DNA of 59,115 bases, taken from contig NZ_JADWYX010000050.1 of the NCBI RefSeq assembly GCF_016786355.1, positions 7,084-66,198 of the forward strand, read 5' to 3'. This stretch comes from Frankia sp. AgB1.9. GTDB taxonomy: Bacteria > Actinomycetota > Actinomycetes > Frankiales > Frankiaceae. This document shows, piece after piece, positions 1-8,797 of this stretch (within the stretch, counting starts at the first letter, position 1; each line of letters begins with the position of its first letter). Under the pieces are notes generated by a model. The model saw only the letters and a program-made list of their open reading frames with translations. It was not told the origin of the DNA and did no database searches. Both the position numbers and the translations under genes were made by a program.

Positions 1-2757
1 GGCGAGCTGGATGAGTCGGTGGTGGAGGAGTTGGCGGCGATCAAGACGGTGGACGGGATCGTCGACTGGATCGTCGCCCGCGCGCCCCGGACCGCCCAGC
101 CCGGCGCCGACGGGCCCGCCGCGCCCGCTGGCGGCCCGATCCCGGCCGGCGCGGTGCCGGCGGTCTCGGCCCAGCCGCCGGTGCTCGCCGGGCCGCCCGC
201 CCGCGGGGTGGTGCTGGACGCCGTCATCGAGGTGATCGGTTCGCAGACGGGTTATCCGGCGGAGATGCTGGAGCCGGGTCTTGACCTGGAGGCGGACCTG
301 TCGATCGATTCGATCAAGCGGACGGAGATTTTGGGGGAGTTGGCGGGTCGGCTGGGTCTGGCGGGTGCCGAGGGTGGCGAGCTGGATGAGTCGGTGGTGG
401 AGGAGTTGGCGGCGATCAAGACGGTGGATGGGATCGTCGACTGGATCGTCGCGCACGGCGGCGGCTCGGCCGGCGCGGCTGGGACCGCTGCCGCGGTGAC
501 GCCGCCCGCCGGGGTCCTGCCGCCCGGCGCGGTGCCCGCGCAGCCGACCCCGGCCAGGTTCGGCACCCCCTTCCAGGCCGGCCCGGGCCCGTCGGCGGCC
601 CCGCCGTCGGGCAACGGCTCGTCCCACAACGGCGCCGCGCACAACGGCTCACCGAGCAACGGCCTCGCCGGCGGCGGCTCGTCCCAGCACGGGGCGCACG
701 TCCCGTCCCGGGCCGTCGCGCCGCCGGCACTCGCGACGCTGGACGCCGGCCCGCGGCCGGTGGGCCGTGGCGTGGTGTTGGACGCGGTGGTGGAGGTGAT
801 CGGTTCGCAGACGGGTTATCCGGCGGAGATGCTGGAGCCGGGTCTTGACCTGGAGGCGGACCTGTCGATCGATTCGATCAAGCGGACGGAGATTTTGGGG
901 GAGTTGGCGGGTCGGCTGGGTCTGGCGGGTGCCGAGGGTGGCGAGCTGGATGAGTCGGTGGTGGAGGAGTTGGCGGCGATCAAGACGGTGGACGGGATCG
1001 TCGACTGGATCGTCGCGCACACCAGCGGCGCCGCCGCCAATGCGGCCGAGGCCCCGCAGGACGCCACCGGCGCCGCTAGCACACGGATTCCGCTGCGCAG
1101 GTTTGTCGTGGAGCCGGTCCCGCTGCCGGCCGCGCCGAGCGTGGCCGAGGCGCTCGCTCGGCTGGGCGCCGCCCGTCCGGACGGGACGGGCCCGCTGGCC
1201 GGCGGTCGGTTCGCCGTCGTAGAGGGCGGCCTCGGCGTCGGCCTGGAGCTCGCCGACCTGCTGGAGCAGGCGGGCGCCGCGGTCCGGCTGCTCGACGCCG
1301 GAGCGCCCGACCTGGCCGACCAGGTAGCCAGCGGGGTCGCGGCCGACGGGCTCCTGTGGGTCGCCGCGCTGGACGCGGGCACCGGGTCGGCCGCCGAGCT
1401 GCCCGGCGCGTTCGGCGCGCTGAAGGCCGCGGTGCTCGGCCCGCGCGCCGCCGGTGGCGGCGGCGGTACCCGCCGGCTCGTGCTCGCCAGCGGCCTCGGC
1501 GGTGATTTCGGCCGCCACGCCGCGGCCGGCGTGGACCCCGGCCCGGCTGCCGGCGCAGGCTTCGCCGGCCTCGCCCGGACGCTCGCCCACGAGCTGCCGG
1601 ACGTCGCCGTCCGGGTCGTCGACGTCGACCCGAAGGACGCACCGCGCCGGATCGCCGAGTCGCTGCTCACCGAGATGCTCGCCTCCGACGCTCCGCTGGT
1701 CGTCGGCCACCGCGACGGCATCCGCGCGGCCCTGCGGGTCGTCCCGGTGGAGCTCGCCGCGCCGGAGACGGCCGGGCTGGAGACGGCCGGGCTCGGTCCG
1801 GACTCGGTGGTGCTGCTGACCGGCGGCGCCCGTGGGATCACCGCCCTGCTGGCCATGGAGATCGCCCGCCGGTCCGGTGCTCACGTCGAGCTGGTCGGCC
1901 GCACCCCGCCGCCGGCCGCCCCCGAGGACCCGGCGACCGCGGGCGCCCTCGACGCCCCAGCGTTGCGCCGGGCCCTGATCGCCACCGGGATGCGCAAGCC
2001 GGCCGAGATCGAGGCCCGGCTCGCCCGGCTGCTCGCCGAGCGCGAGGTCCGGGCGACCCTCGCCGAGCTCGACCGCGTCGCGGCCGGCGTCCGCTACCAC
2101 GCCGTCGACGTCCGCGACGCCGCCGCCGTGCGGGCCGTGGTCGCCGACGTCTACGCCCGGCATGGCCGGCTCGACGGCGTCGTCCACGGCGCCGGCGTGC
2201 TGGAGGACCGGCTGGTCCGGGACAAGACGCCCGAGTCGTTCGCCCGGGTGTACTCGACCAAGGTCGACGGGGCTCGGGCGCTGCTCGGCGCCCTGCGCCG
2301 GGACCGCTGCGTGCGTGAGACCGGCTCCGCCGCGCCCGGTGGTCCCGACCTGGGCGGGCCCGGGTTCGTCGTCCTGTTCGGCAGCGTCGCCGGTGTGTTC
2401 GGCAACCGCGGCCAGGTCGACTACGCCGCGGCCAACGACACCCTCGACGCGCTCGCCCACGCGCACGCCGGGGTGTTCCGGACCTACCGGCAGACCGCCC
2501 TGCCCGGCTCCGCCGAGCCGGCGGGAGCCCCCGGCCGGGTCGTCAGCGTCGACTGGGGACCCTGGCGCGCCGAGGGCGGTGGCATGGTCTCGGCCGAGCT
2601 GGAGCGTGAGTACGCCCGGCGCGGGATCGGCCTGATCGAGCCCGCCGAGGGCGTCGCGGCGCTGCTGCACGAGCTGTCCAGCCCCCATGCCTCGGGGACG
2701 CAGGGCCCGGCACAGGTCGTCTACCTGTGCGGCGAGGCGGATGCCCTCCATGGCTGA
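1..2757 (+). CDS. PfaA-like lipid/polyketide synthase subunit, 3' part (tandem ACPs + KR)
   Basis: The reading frame is open from base 1, so this is the C-terminal 918 residues of a larger protein that begins before the window. It holds the end of one acyl carrier domain (residues 1-26), two full ACPs (about 70-152 and 258-340) with attachment serines near residues 104 and 292 in a D-S-I-K setting, and then a ketoreductase. The KR has a degenerate Rossmann-like half (about 360-590), an NADPH motif TGGARGI near 607 and an S/Y/N catalytic region near 791-814. The LSIDSIK-type ACP motif and the ACPn-KR order are those of PfaA in polyunsaturated fatty acid/secondary lipid synthases. By homology KS and MAT domains should lie upstream. 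Linkers are Ala/Pro/Gly-rich. The stop overlaps the next gene by 8 nt. The lipid product cannot be read from the sequence. Confidence 0.88.
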   Translation, partial: GELDESVVEELAAIKTVDGIVDWIVARAPRTAQPGADGPAAPAGGPIPAGAVPAVSAQPPVLAGPPARGVVLDAVIEVIGSQTGYPAEMLEPGLDLEADLSIDSIKRTEILGELAGRLGLAGAEGGELDESVVEELAAIKTVDGIVDWIVAHGGGSAGAAGTAAAVTPPAGVLPPGAVPAQPTPARFGTPFQAGPGPSAAPPSGNGSSHNGAAHNGSPSNGLAGGGSSQHGAHVPSRAVAPPALATLDAGPRPVGRGVVLDAVVEVIGSQTGYPAEMLEPGLDLEADLSIDSIKRTEILGELAGRLGLAGAEGGELDESVVEELAAIKTVDGIVDWIVAHTSGAAANAAEAPQDATGAASTRIPLRRFVVEPVPLPAAPSVAEALARLGAARPDGTGPLAGGRFAVVEGGLGVGLELADLLEQAGAAVRLLDAGAPDLADQVASGVAADGLLWVAALDAGTGSAAELPGAFGALKAAVLGPRAAGGGGGTRRLVLASGLGGDFGRHAAAGVDPGPAAGAGFAGLARTLAHELPDVAVRVVDVDPKDAPRRIAESLLTEMLASDAPLVVGHRDGIRAALRVVPVELAAPETAGLETAGLGPDSVVLLTGGARGITALLAMEIARRSGAHVELVGRTPPPAAPEDPATAGALDAPALRRALIATGMRKPAEIEARLARLLAEREVRATLAELDRVAAGVRYHAVDVRDAAAVRAVVADVYARHGRLDGVVHGAGVLEDRLVRDKTPESFARVYSTKVDGARALLGALRRDRCVRETGSAAPGGPDLGGPGFVVLFGSVAGVFGNRGQVDYAAANDTLDALAHAHAGVFRTYRQTALPGSAEPAGAPGRVVSVDWGPWRAEGGGMVSAELEREYARRGIGLIEPAEGVAALLHELSSPHASGTQGPAQVVYLCGEADALHG
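229..456 (+). repeat. ACP-encoding direct repeat, copy 2 of at least 3
   Basis: This 228-bp segment recurs at 793-1020 with a single difference that I can see (gat versus gac in the aspartate codon near the end). Its 3' part also matches bases 1-76 exactly. Synonymous positions are conserved and unusually AT-rich for this window (many ttg, ggt and att codons), unlike the flanking linkers. Confidence 0.93.
793..1020 (+). repeat. ACP-encoding direct repeat, copy 3
   Basis: This copy is essentially identical to 229-456 and is offset by exactly 564 bp (188 codons). The intervening linkers share no such identity, which points to gene conversion or recent duplication restricted to the carrier domain. 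Confidence 0.93.
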
Positions 2758-5700
2758 TCACCCCAGGGCGGGCCAGCTCGGTCCCGGCGGCGGCGGCGGT
2801 GAGCCGATCGCGATCGTCGGCATGGCCGCGCTGTACCCGGGTGCCGGTGACCTGGACCGTTACTGGGCGAACATCGTCGGTGGGGTCGACGCGATCAGGG
2901 AGGCCCCGCCCGGCCGCTGGGACGACGAGTTCCACCGGCCCGAGGCGGCCACCACCCCGCCTCCCGGGACGCCCCGCGCCGACCGGCTCTACACCCGCCG
3001 CGGCGGGTTCGTCGACGAGCTCGCGACCTTCGACCCGACCGAGTTCGGCATCATGCCGATCGCGGTCGAGTGGGCCGAGCCGGACCAGATGCTCGCGCTG
3101 CGGCTCGCCGCCGAGGCGATCTCCGACGCGGGTGGCGCCGACCGGCTGGCCGACCGTGACCGGGTCGGCGTCGTGCTCGGCCGCGGCGGCTACTTCGGCC
3201 CGGCGTTCGCCCGGATCGAGCAGCGGGTCAAGACCGCTCGCCAGGTCGCGGTGACCCTGCGCGAGGTGCTGCCGGACCTGCCGGACGAGGCGATCGAGCG
3301 GGTCCACGACGCGTTCGTCGCGAAGCTCGGCCCGGAGCGGCCCGAGGCGGCCATCGGGCTGGTCCCGAACCTGGCCGCGTCCCGGATCGCCAACCGGCTC
3401 GACCTGCGCGGCCCCGCGTACACCGTGGACGCCGCCTGCGCCTCGTCGCTGGTCGCCGTCGACGCCGGGGTGCGCGAGCTGCGCCTCGGCCGCGCCGACA
3501 CGATGATCGTCGGCGGGGCGCACATCGTGCACGAGCCGACCTTCTGGTCCACGTTCGCGATGCTGCGGGCGCTCTCGCCGTCGCAGCGGATCCGACCGTT
3601 CGACAAGGGCGCCGACGGGGTGCTCATCGGCGAGGGCGTCGGCCTGGTGGTGCTGCGCCGGCTCAGCGACGCCCTGGCCGCCGGCGACCCGATCCACGCT
3701 GTCGTGCGCGGCACCGGGATGGCCAGCGACGGGCGGACGTCCTCGCTGATGGCCACCGCGGCGCAGGGCCAGGCCCGCGCCGTCCGCCGGGCCTGGGCCG
3801 ACGCCGGGCTGGACCCGCGCGCGCCGGGCGCCGTCGGCCTGATCGAGGCGCACGGCACCGCCACCCCGACCGGTGACGCCGCCGAGCTCGACAGCATGGC
3901 CGAGGTCTTCGGCCCGGGGGAGCCGGGCCAGGCACCGATCGGCCTCGGCTCGGTCAAGTCGATGATCGGGCACACCATGCCCGCCGCGGGCGCCGCCGGT
4001 CTGATCAAGGCGGCCCTGGCGCTGCGCAACCGGACCCTGCCGCCGACGCTGCACTGCGACGACCCGCACCCCGCGTTCGCCGGCACCCGGTTCGCCCCGG
4101 TGTTGACCGCGACGCCGTGGGCCGAGCCGGCCGGTGGCGGCCCGCGCCGCGCCGGTGTGAACGCCTTCGGCTTCGGCGGCATCAACGCGCACGCGGTCCT
4201 AGAGGAGGCGCCCGACCGGACGGCCCCGTCGCCGGCCGGCACCTTCCCGGCGCCCGTCGCCGTCCCCGTCGCCCTGGCGGCAGACCCGGCCGTGACACTG
4301 GCGGCAGACCCGGCCGCGGAGCCGGTGCTCCTGCTCGCCGCCGCGACACCCGCCGAGCTCGCCGCCCAGCTCGCCGTTCCCGACGCGGAACTGCTCGCCC
4401 GCGACGACGCCGCCAGCCCGCCGACCGGCGGACCCTGCCGGCTCGCGCTGGTCGCGCCGACTCCGCGCCGGCTGGCGCTGGCCCGCACGATCGTCAAGCG
4501 CGGCACCCCGTGGCGCGGCCGCAACGACCTGTGGTTCACCCCGAACCCGCTGCTCGGCTGGCCGCCCGCCGCCGAGCGGCCGGCCGCCGGTGTCCCGGGG
4601 GCTGTCCCGGCGCCGCGCTCGCCGGAGACCGAGCGGGCCGGGCGGCTCGCGTTCCTGTTCTGCGGGCTCGAGGACAAGTTCGCCCCGCGGATCGACGACG
4701 TCTGCGCGCACTTCGACCTGCCGATGCCGGACCTGGGCGAGACCGGCGTGCTCGGCGGGCACGGCCGGGCCAGCATCGAGGTCGGCCGGGTGCTCGACCT
4801 AGCGCTGCGCAGGCTCGGGATCGTTCCCGACCTGGTCGGCGGGCACAGCATCGGCGAGTGGAACGCGATGATCTCCTCGGGCATGGTCCCGAACGACTTC
4901 GTCGACACGTTCATCGGCGGCTTCGACCCCGGGTCGGTCGAGGTGCCCGGGGTCATCTTCGGCGCGGTCGGCTGCGGCGTGGAGCTGGTCGCCGAGGCGA
5001 TCGCCGGCCTGCCGGACGTCGTCGTGTCGCACGACAACTGCCCGCACCAGTCGGTGATCTGCGGCAAGGAGGCGAGCGTCACCGAGGCGCTGGCCCGGCT
5101 GCGGGCCCAGGGCGTCCTCGGCCAGGTGCTGCCGTTCCGCTCCGGGTTCCACTCGCCGTTCCTGCGGCCCTACCTGGACCTCGCGCGCTCGCCGATCGCC
5201 GCGATGCCGCTGGCCAGCCCGGACGTCCCGGTCTGGTCGGCGACCACGGTCGAGCCCTACCCGGTCGGCGCCGAGGCGATCCGTGAGCTGGCCGTGCGTC
5301 ACCTGGTGGAGCCGGTGCGGTTCCGCCAGCTCACCGAGCGGCTGCACGCCGACGGCGTCCGGATGTTCGTCCAGGTCGGTGTCGGCAGCGTCGCCGGCTT
5401 CGTCGACGACACGCTGGCCGTGACCGCTCGGGCCGACGCGGCCGCGCCGGGCGAGGCGCCTGCTTCGGATCACGTGACCGTCGTGTCCAACAGTCCCAAG
5501 CGGTCCGGACTAGACCAGCTGCGCCGGGTCGCGGCCGCCGTCTGGGCGGAGGGTGGCGCGCCCCGGCTGGATCTGCTGCCCTGCCGCCACCGCCCGTCGG
5601 CGGCGCCGGCCGTGGCCGAGCCAGCCGTCCGCACGGCGACCGAGACCGCGCCGCCGGCGGCCCCGCCGGCGCGGCGCGGCGGGCGCCCGACGCTGCTGCG

Positions 5701-8269
5701 GCTGGGCTCGCCGATGGTCCGGCTCGGGCCGGACGCCCCGGCGCTGCTCGGCGACCACGCCTCCGTGGGCCGGCCCACCGCCGTGCCTGCCCACGGTCCC
5801 CTTCCCGCCGCCGCGCGGACCGAGCGGGCCGTCACCGCCAATCGAAACGACCGCGAGCTCACCGCGGCCGGGGCGGCCGACCATCCGGTGCTCGCGGAGC
5901 TCGGGCTGGCGCTGGCGGAGACGGCCTCGGTGCTCGCGGACGTCCAGGCCAGCTGGGACCGGCGCCGGGCCGCGGTGCCGGCCGCGTCCTCCTGGTCACC
6001 CGGTTCGGTGCTGACCAGGCCACGGGCCGCCCCGGCTGGTCCTGCCGGTCCGGCCGTGCCGCCGGTACCAGCGGCGTCACCCGCGCCGCCGGTACCGCCC
6101 GTGCCGCCGGTACCAGCGGCGTCACCCGCGCCGCCGGTACCGCCCGTGCCGCCGGTACCGCCCGTGCCGCCGCGCGCCGCGCCGGTCGCCGTCGGCGGGC
6201 CGGGCCCGATCACGAGGACGGTGCGCCGGACGCTCTCGCTGCCGGAGCTGCCGCACGTCATCGACCACTGCTTCTACCGGCAACCACCCGGCTGGAAGGA
6301 CCTGTCCGACCGCTTCCCGGTCATGCCGATGACCGCCGTGCTGCAGATGATGATCGACGAGGCGCAGGCGCTCGCCCCCGGGCGGGTGGTCGTCGCCGTC
6401 CGGGACGTCCGGGCGCTGCGCTGGGTCGCCATCGAGCCGGCGGTCGAGGTGACCATCGCCTGCACCGAGCTGCCCGACGGCGCGGTCCGGGTCTCGATGG
6501 ACGGCTACGCCCGGGTGACCGTCGTGTTCGGTGACGCCTTCCCCGCGGCCCCCGCGCACACGTCGTCCAGCGTCGACCTGCCCCCTGACGGGCGGCTGGC
6601 CGACGAGGTCCCGTCGCCGCATCAGGCGGCGGAGCTCTACGGCGGCCGGTGGATGTTCCACGGCCCCAGCTACCAGGGCATCACCCACGTGGACGCGATC
6701 GCGCCGCTGGGCGCCCGCGGCCAGCTGGTCGTCACCGGCGCGCCGGGCGCGCTGCTCGACACGATCGGGCAGCTCTACGGCTACTGGGCCACCCAGTACC
6801 TCGACGTCGACTCGCTGCTGTTGCCGCAGGCCGTCACCGAGATGCGCTTCTACGGCCCCGACCCGGCCCCCGGCGACCGGATGACCTGCGTGACCCGCAT
6901 CCGTGACATCGCCGCCAAGACCGTCACGGCCGACCTGGAGGTCCGGGCGGCGGACGGCACGGTCTGGTGCGAGGTCACCGGCTGGACCGACCGACGGTTC
7001 ACCGCGAACGCCTGGCTGTGGCTGCTGATGCGAGACCCGGAGCGCAACACCGTCGCCGAGCCGCGCCCGGACGGCTGGGTCGTCGTCCCCGACTACTGGC
7101 GCGACATCGCCTCCCGTGAGCTGGTCGTCCGGCACTTCCTGGACGCCGGGCGCCGCCAGGTGCTGACCGGGAAGAACCCGCGCGCGGCCCGCGAATGGCT
7201 GCTCGGCCGGATCGCGGCGTCCGACGCCGTCCGCCGCTGGCTGTGGGCCCGCGGCGCCGGGCCGGTGTGGGGCATCGAGATCACCGTCGACAACGACGCG
7301 AGCGGCCGCCCGGTGATCACCAAGGTCCCGGAGCGGCCGGGCATCCCGGCCGGGCCGCTGCCCAACCTCTCGATCGCGCACAAGGTCGACCTGGCCGTCG
7401 CGCTGGTCGACTCCGAGGGCGACGTCGGCATCGACCTGGAGACCGTGGCGGTGCGCACCCCCGGCGCCTACGCGGCCGGGCTCACCCCGGCCGAGCGCCA
7501 GCTGCACGCCGCGCTGGTCGCGGGTGCCGCCGACCCGAAGCACAACGCCGACGCCGTCCGGCCTCCCACCGAGGCAGCCCAGGCTGACCTGGCCGAGACC
7601 GTCCCAGGCGGCGAGGACGAGGCCGGCCAGCTGGCCGCGGCCGCCTGGTTCGCCCGGATCTGGGCGGCCAAGGAGGCGGTCGCCAAGGCGGACGGCACCG
7701 GGCTGCTGGGCCGGCCACGCCGGTTCGTGGTGGATCTGGTCGTCCCCGTCGGCGCCGGCGTGAGCGACTCCGGCGCCGACCTGGCCGTCGAGCTCGGTCT
7801 GGACGTCGGAAGTCCGGAGATTGTCGGGCCGGACCAGGTGACCGCCGACGGCATCAAGTCGCCGCCGCCGCGTCCCGCCGAGTCGGCACACGCCGAACCG
7901 CCACTGCTGCTGAGGGTCACCGTGCTCGCCGACCCGGTGCCGACCGAGTCCGCCGCCGGCGCCGAGGCGGCGGGGACTGTGACCGCAGTCCCCGCCGGGG
8001 CGGGGACTGTGACCGGGGTCCCCGCCGGGGCGGGGACTGTGACCGGCTACCTGCGCCGACGGTGGGTGGCGCTGCGTACCGTCGACGGTATGGGCCGGGT
8101 GCGGCGGGAGACCGGCGGCGGCGACGCCGTCCGGATCGGTGACCACATCGTGGCCTGGACGTCGCCCTCCGTCGAGCGAGCCGGCCGGGCCCGCCTGCCG
8201 CGAGCCTTATCCGAGCTGGTCCCGGCGGACCAGGCCATCGAGCCCGGCCACCACGTCGGCGACGAGTAG
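2750..8269 (+). CDS. KS-AT-DH-phosphopantetheinyl transferase megasynthase
   Basis: 1839 residues. A ketosynthase (about 15-450) has its active cysteine at 230 (DAACASS) and histidines at 368 and 408. An acyltransferase follows (about 610-900) with GHSIGE, serine near 700; the usual GQG loop is replaced by a CGLEDKF-like stretch. After an Ala/Pro linker comes a double-hotdog dehydratase (about 1160-1420; first histidine near 1173, later FHGPSYQG). The C-terminus is a Sfp-type PPTase (GIDLE near 1560, WAAKEA near 1638) that could charge the carrier domains encoded on either side. The ATG at 2750 overlaps the previous stop (atggctga) with GAGG upstream; an in-frame ATG at 2741 is possible. KS-AT plus DH-PPTase in one chain is reminiscent of heterocyst-glycolipid, PUFA and enediyne iterative synthases. 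It is probably translationally coupled to the upstream subunit. The product is unknown. Confidence 0.87.
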   Translation: MADHPRAGQLGPGGGGGEPIAIVGMAALYPGAGDLDRYWANIVGGVDAIREAPPGRWDDEFHRPEAATTPPPGTPRADRLYTRRGGFVDELATFDPTEFGIMPIAVEWAEPDQMLALRLAAEAISDAGGADRLADRDRVGVVLGRGGYFGPAFARIEQRVKTARQVAVTLREVLPDLPDEAIERVHDAFVAKLGPERPEAAIGLVPNLAASRIANRLDLRGPAYTVDAACASSLVAVDAGVRELRLGRADTMIVGGAHIVHEPTFWSTFAMLRALSPSQRIRPFDKGADGVLIGEGVGLVVLRRLSDALAAGDPIHAVVRGTGMASDGRTSSLMATAAQGQARAVRRAWADAGLDPRAPGAVGLIEAHGTATPTGDAAELDSMAEVFGPGEPGQAPIGLGSVKSMIGHTMPAAGAAGLIKAALALRNRTLPPTLHCDDPHPAFAGTRFAPVLTATPWAEPAGGGPRRAGVNAFGFGGINAHAVLEEAPDRTAPSPAGTFPAPVAVPVALAADPAVTLAADPAAEPVLLLAAATPAELAAQLAVPDAELLARDDAASPPTGGPCRLALVAPTPRRLALARTIVKRGTPWRGRNDLWFTPNPLLGWPPAAERPAAGVPGAVPAPRSPETERAGRLAFLFCGLEDKFAPRIDDVCAHFDLPMPDLGETGVLGGHGRASIEVGRVLDLALRRLGIVPDLVGGHSIGEWNAMISSGMVPNDFVDTFIGGFDPGSVEVPGVIFGAVGCGVELVAEAIAGLPDVVVSHDNCPHQSVICGKEASVTEALARLRAQGVLGQVLPFRSGFHSPFLRPYLDLARSPIAAMPLASPDVPVWSATTVEPYPVGAEAIRELAVRHLVEPVRFRQLTERLHADGVRMFVQVGVGSVAGFVDDTLAVTARADAAAPGEAPASDHVTVVSNSPKRSGLDQLRRVAAAVWAEGGAPRLDLLPCRHRPSAAPAVAEPAVRTATETAPPAAPPARRGGRPTLLRLGSPMVRLGPDAPALLGDHASVGRPTAVPAHGPLPAAARTERAVTANRNDRELTAAGAADHPVLAELGLALAETASVLADVQASWDRRRAAVPAASSWSPGSVLTRPRAAPAGPAGPAVPPVPAASPAPPVPPVPPVPAASPAPPVPPVPPVPPVPPRAAPVAVGGPGPITRTVRRTLSLPELPHVIDHCFYRQPPGWKDLSDRFPVMPMTAVLQMMIDEAQALAPGRVVVAVRDVRALRWVAIEPAVEVTIACTELPDGAVRVSMDGYARVTVVFGDAFPAAPAHTSSSVDLPPDGRLADEVPSPHQAAELYGGRWMFHGPSYQGITHVDAIAPLGARGQLVVTGAPGALLDTIGQLYGYWATQYLDVDSLLLPQAVTEMRFYGPDPAPGDRMTCVTRIRDIAAKTVTADLEVRAADGTVWCEVTGWTDRRFTANAWLWLLMRDPERNTVAEPRPDGWVVVPDYWRDIASRELVVRHFLDAGRRQVLTGKNPRAAREWLLGRIAASDAVRRWLWARGAGPVWGIEITVDNDASGRPVITKVPERPGIPAGPLPNLSIAHKVDLAVALVDSEGDVGIDLETVAVRTPGAYAAGLTPAERQLHAALVAGAADPKHNADAVRPPTEAAQADLAETVPGGEDEAGQLAAAAWFARIWAAKEAVAKADGTGLLGRPRRFVVDLVVPVGAGVSDSGADLAVELGLDVGSPEIVGPDQVTADGIKSPPPRPAESAHAEPPLLLRVTVLADPVPTESAAGAEAAGTVTAVPAGAGTVTGVPAGAGTVTGYLRRRWVALRTVDGMGRVRRETGGGDAVRIGDHIVAWTSPSVERAGRARLPRALSELVPADQAIEPGHHVGDE
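6056..6145 (+). repeat. Two perfect 45-bp tandem repeats in interdomain linker
   Basis: Bases 6056-6100 and 6101-6145 are identical, and a partial third unit follows. They encode the Pro/Val/Ala-rich spacer between AT and DH. The repeat is in frame (15 codons), so copy-number change would only alter linker length. Confidence 0.9.
7971..8050 (+). repeat. 30-bp tandem repeat near the PPTase C-terminus
   Basis: Units start at 7971, 8001 and 8031 (the last is partial) and differ by only two bases between the first two. They encode a reiterated GTVTxVPAGA-type decapeptide between the end of the conserved PPTase core and the C-terminal tail. Confidence 0.87.
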
Positions 8270-8353
8270 CCGGACCGAACCTCCAGCGAACACAGCCGCC
8301 GATCCCCTGAACCCGGAAGACCTGAGCACCCCTGACGAAGGAGCGCAGACGAC

Positions 8354-8689
8354 ATGACCATGCAGGACACCCTCCGTCCGGCCGACCCGGCGCTGGATGC
8401 CCTCGACACGCGGATTCTCGGTGAGGTTGCCGAGATGCTGCGGGAGGTGATCGGCGAGGAGTACGTGGTGGACATGGAGATCGCCATGGACACCTCCTTC
8501 AACGAGGACCTCGAGCTGGAGAGCATCGAGTTCGTGACCCTCGCTGACCGGATGCGCGTGACGTACGGCGACAAGGTCGACTTCGTCGGCTTCCTCGCCG
8601 AGATGGACGTCGACAAGGTCATCAACATGCAGGTTGGTGAGGTCGTCCGGTTCATCGCCGACTCGCTGCGGGCCGGCGTCGGCGCGTGA
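8354..8689 (+). CDS. Stand-alone acyl carrier protein
   Basis: 111 residues, all-helical ACP character, with an attachment serine at about residue 57 in the context ELESIEF preceded by an acidic helix. This differs from the DSIK-type integrated ACPs and is closer to discrete ACPs that hand acyl chains to tailoring enzymes. The ATG at 8354 has GAAGGAG at 8337-8343; a second ATG at 8360 is possible. It follows the synthase by 84 nt and precedes a hydrolase, so a role in carrying or unloading the synthase product is likely. The PPTase fused to the preceding protein is a candidate activator. Confidence 0.85.
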   Translation: MTMQDTLRPADPALDALDTRILGEVAEMLREVIGEEYVVDMEIAMDTSFNEDLELESIEFVTLADRMRVTYGDKVDFVGFLAEMDVDKVINMQVGEVVRFIADSLRAGVGA

Positions 8690-8797
8690 TCATGGACCGC
8701 CTGCCGGCGGCGTCGACGGGCCTGGTAATACCAGTAGGGCTGGTGGGGCTGGCGACGTCGACGTGCCGGGATGGCATGTCGAGAAAGGAGTCCAACC

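Noticed and set aside
649..2751. 700-codon open frame on the minus strand inside the PfaA-like gene
   Set aside because: It is the antisense shadow of a GC-rich gene: no start with ribosome site, no family motifs, Arg/Gly/Asp/Val-rich low-information translation.
6056..6170. Possible short CRISPR-like direct repeats
   Set aside because: The repeats are contiguous without spacers and encode an in-frame Pro-rich linker.
6122..8146. 674-codon minus-strand open frame opposite the DH-PPTase region
   Set aside because: Antisense of well-supported catalytic domains with repetitive Gly/Arg/Asp content and no motif.
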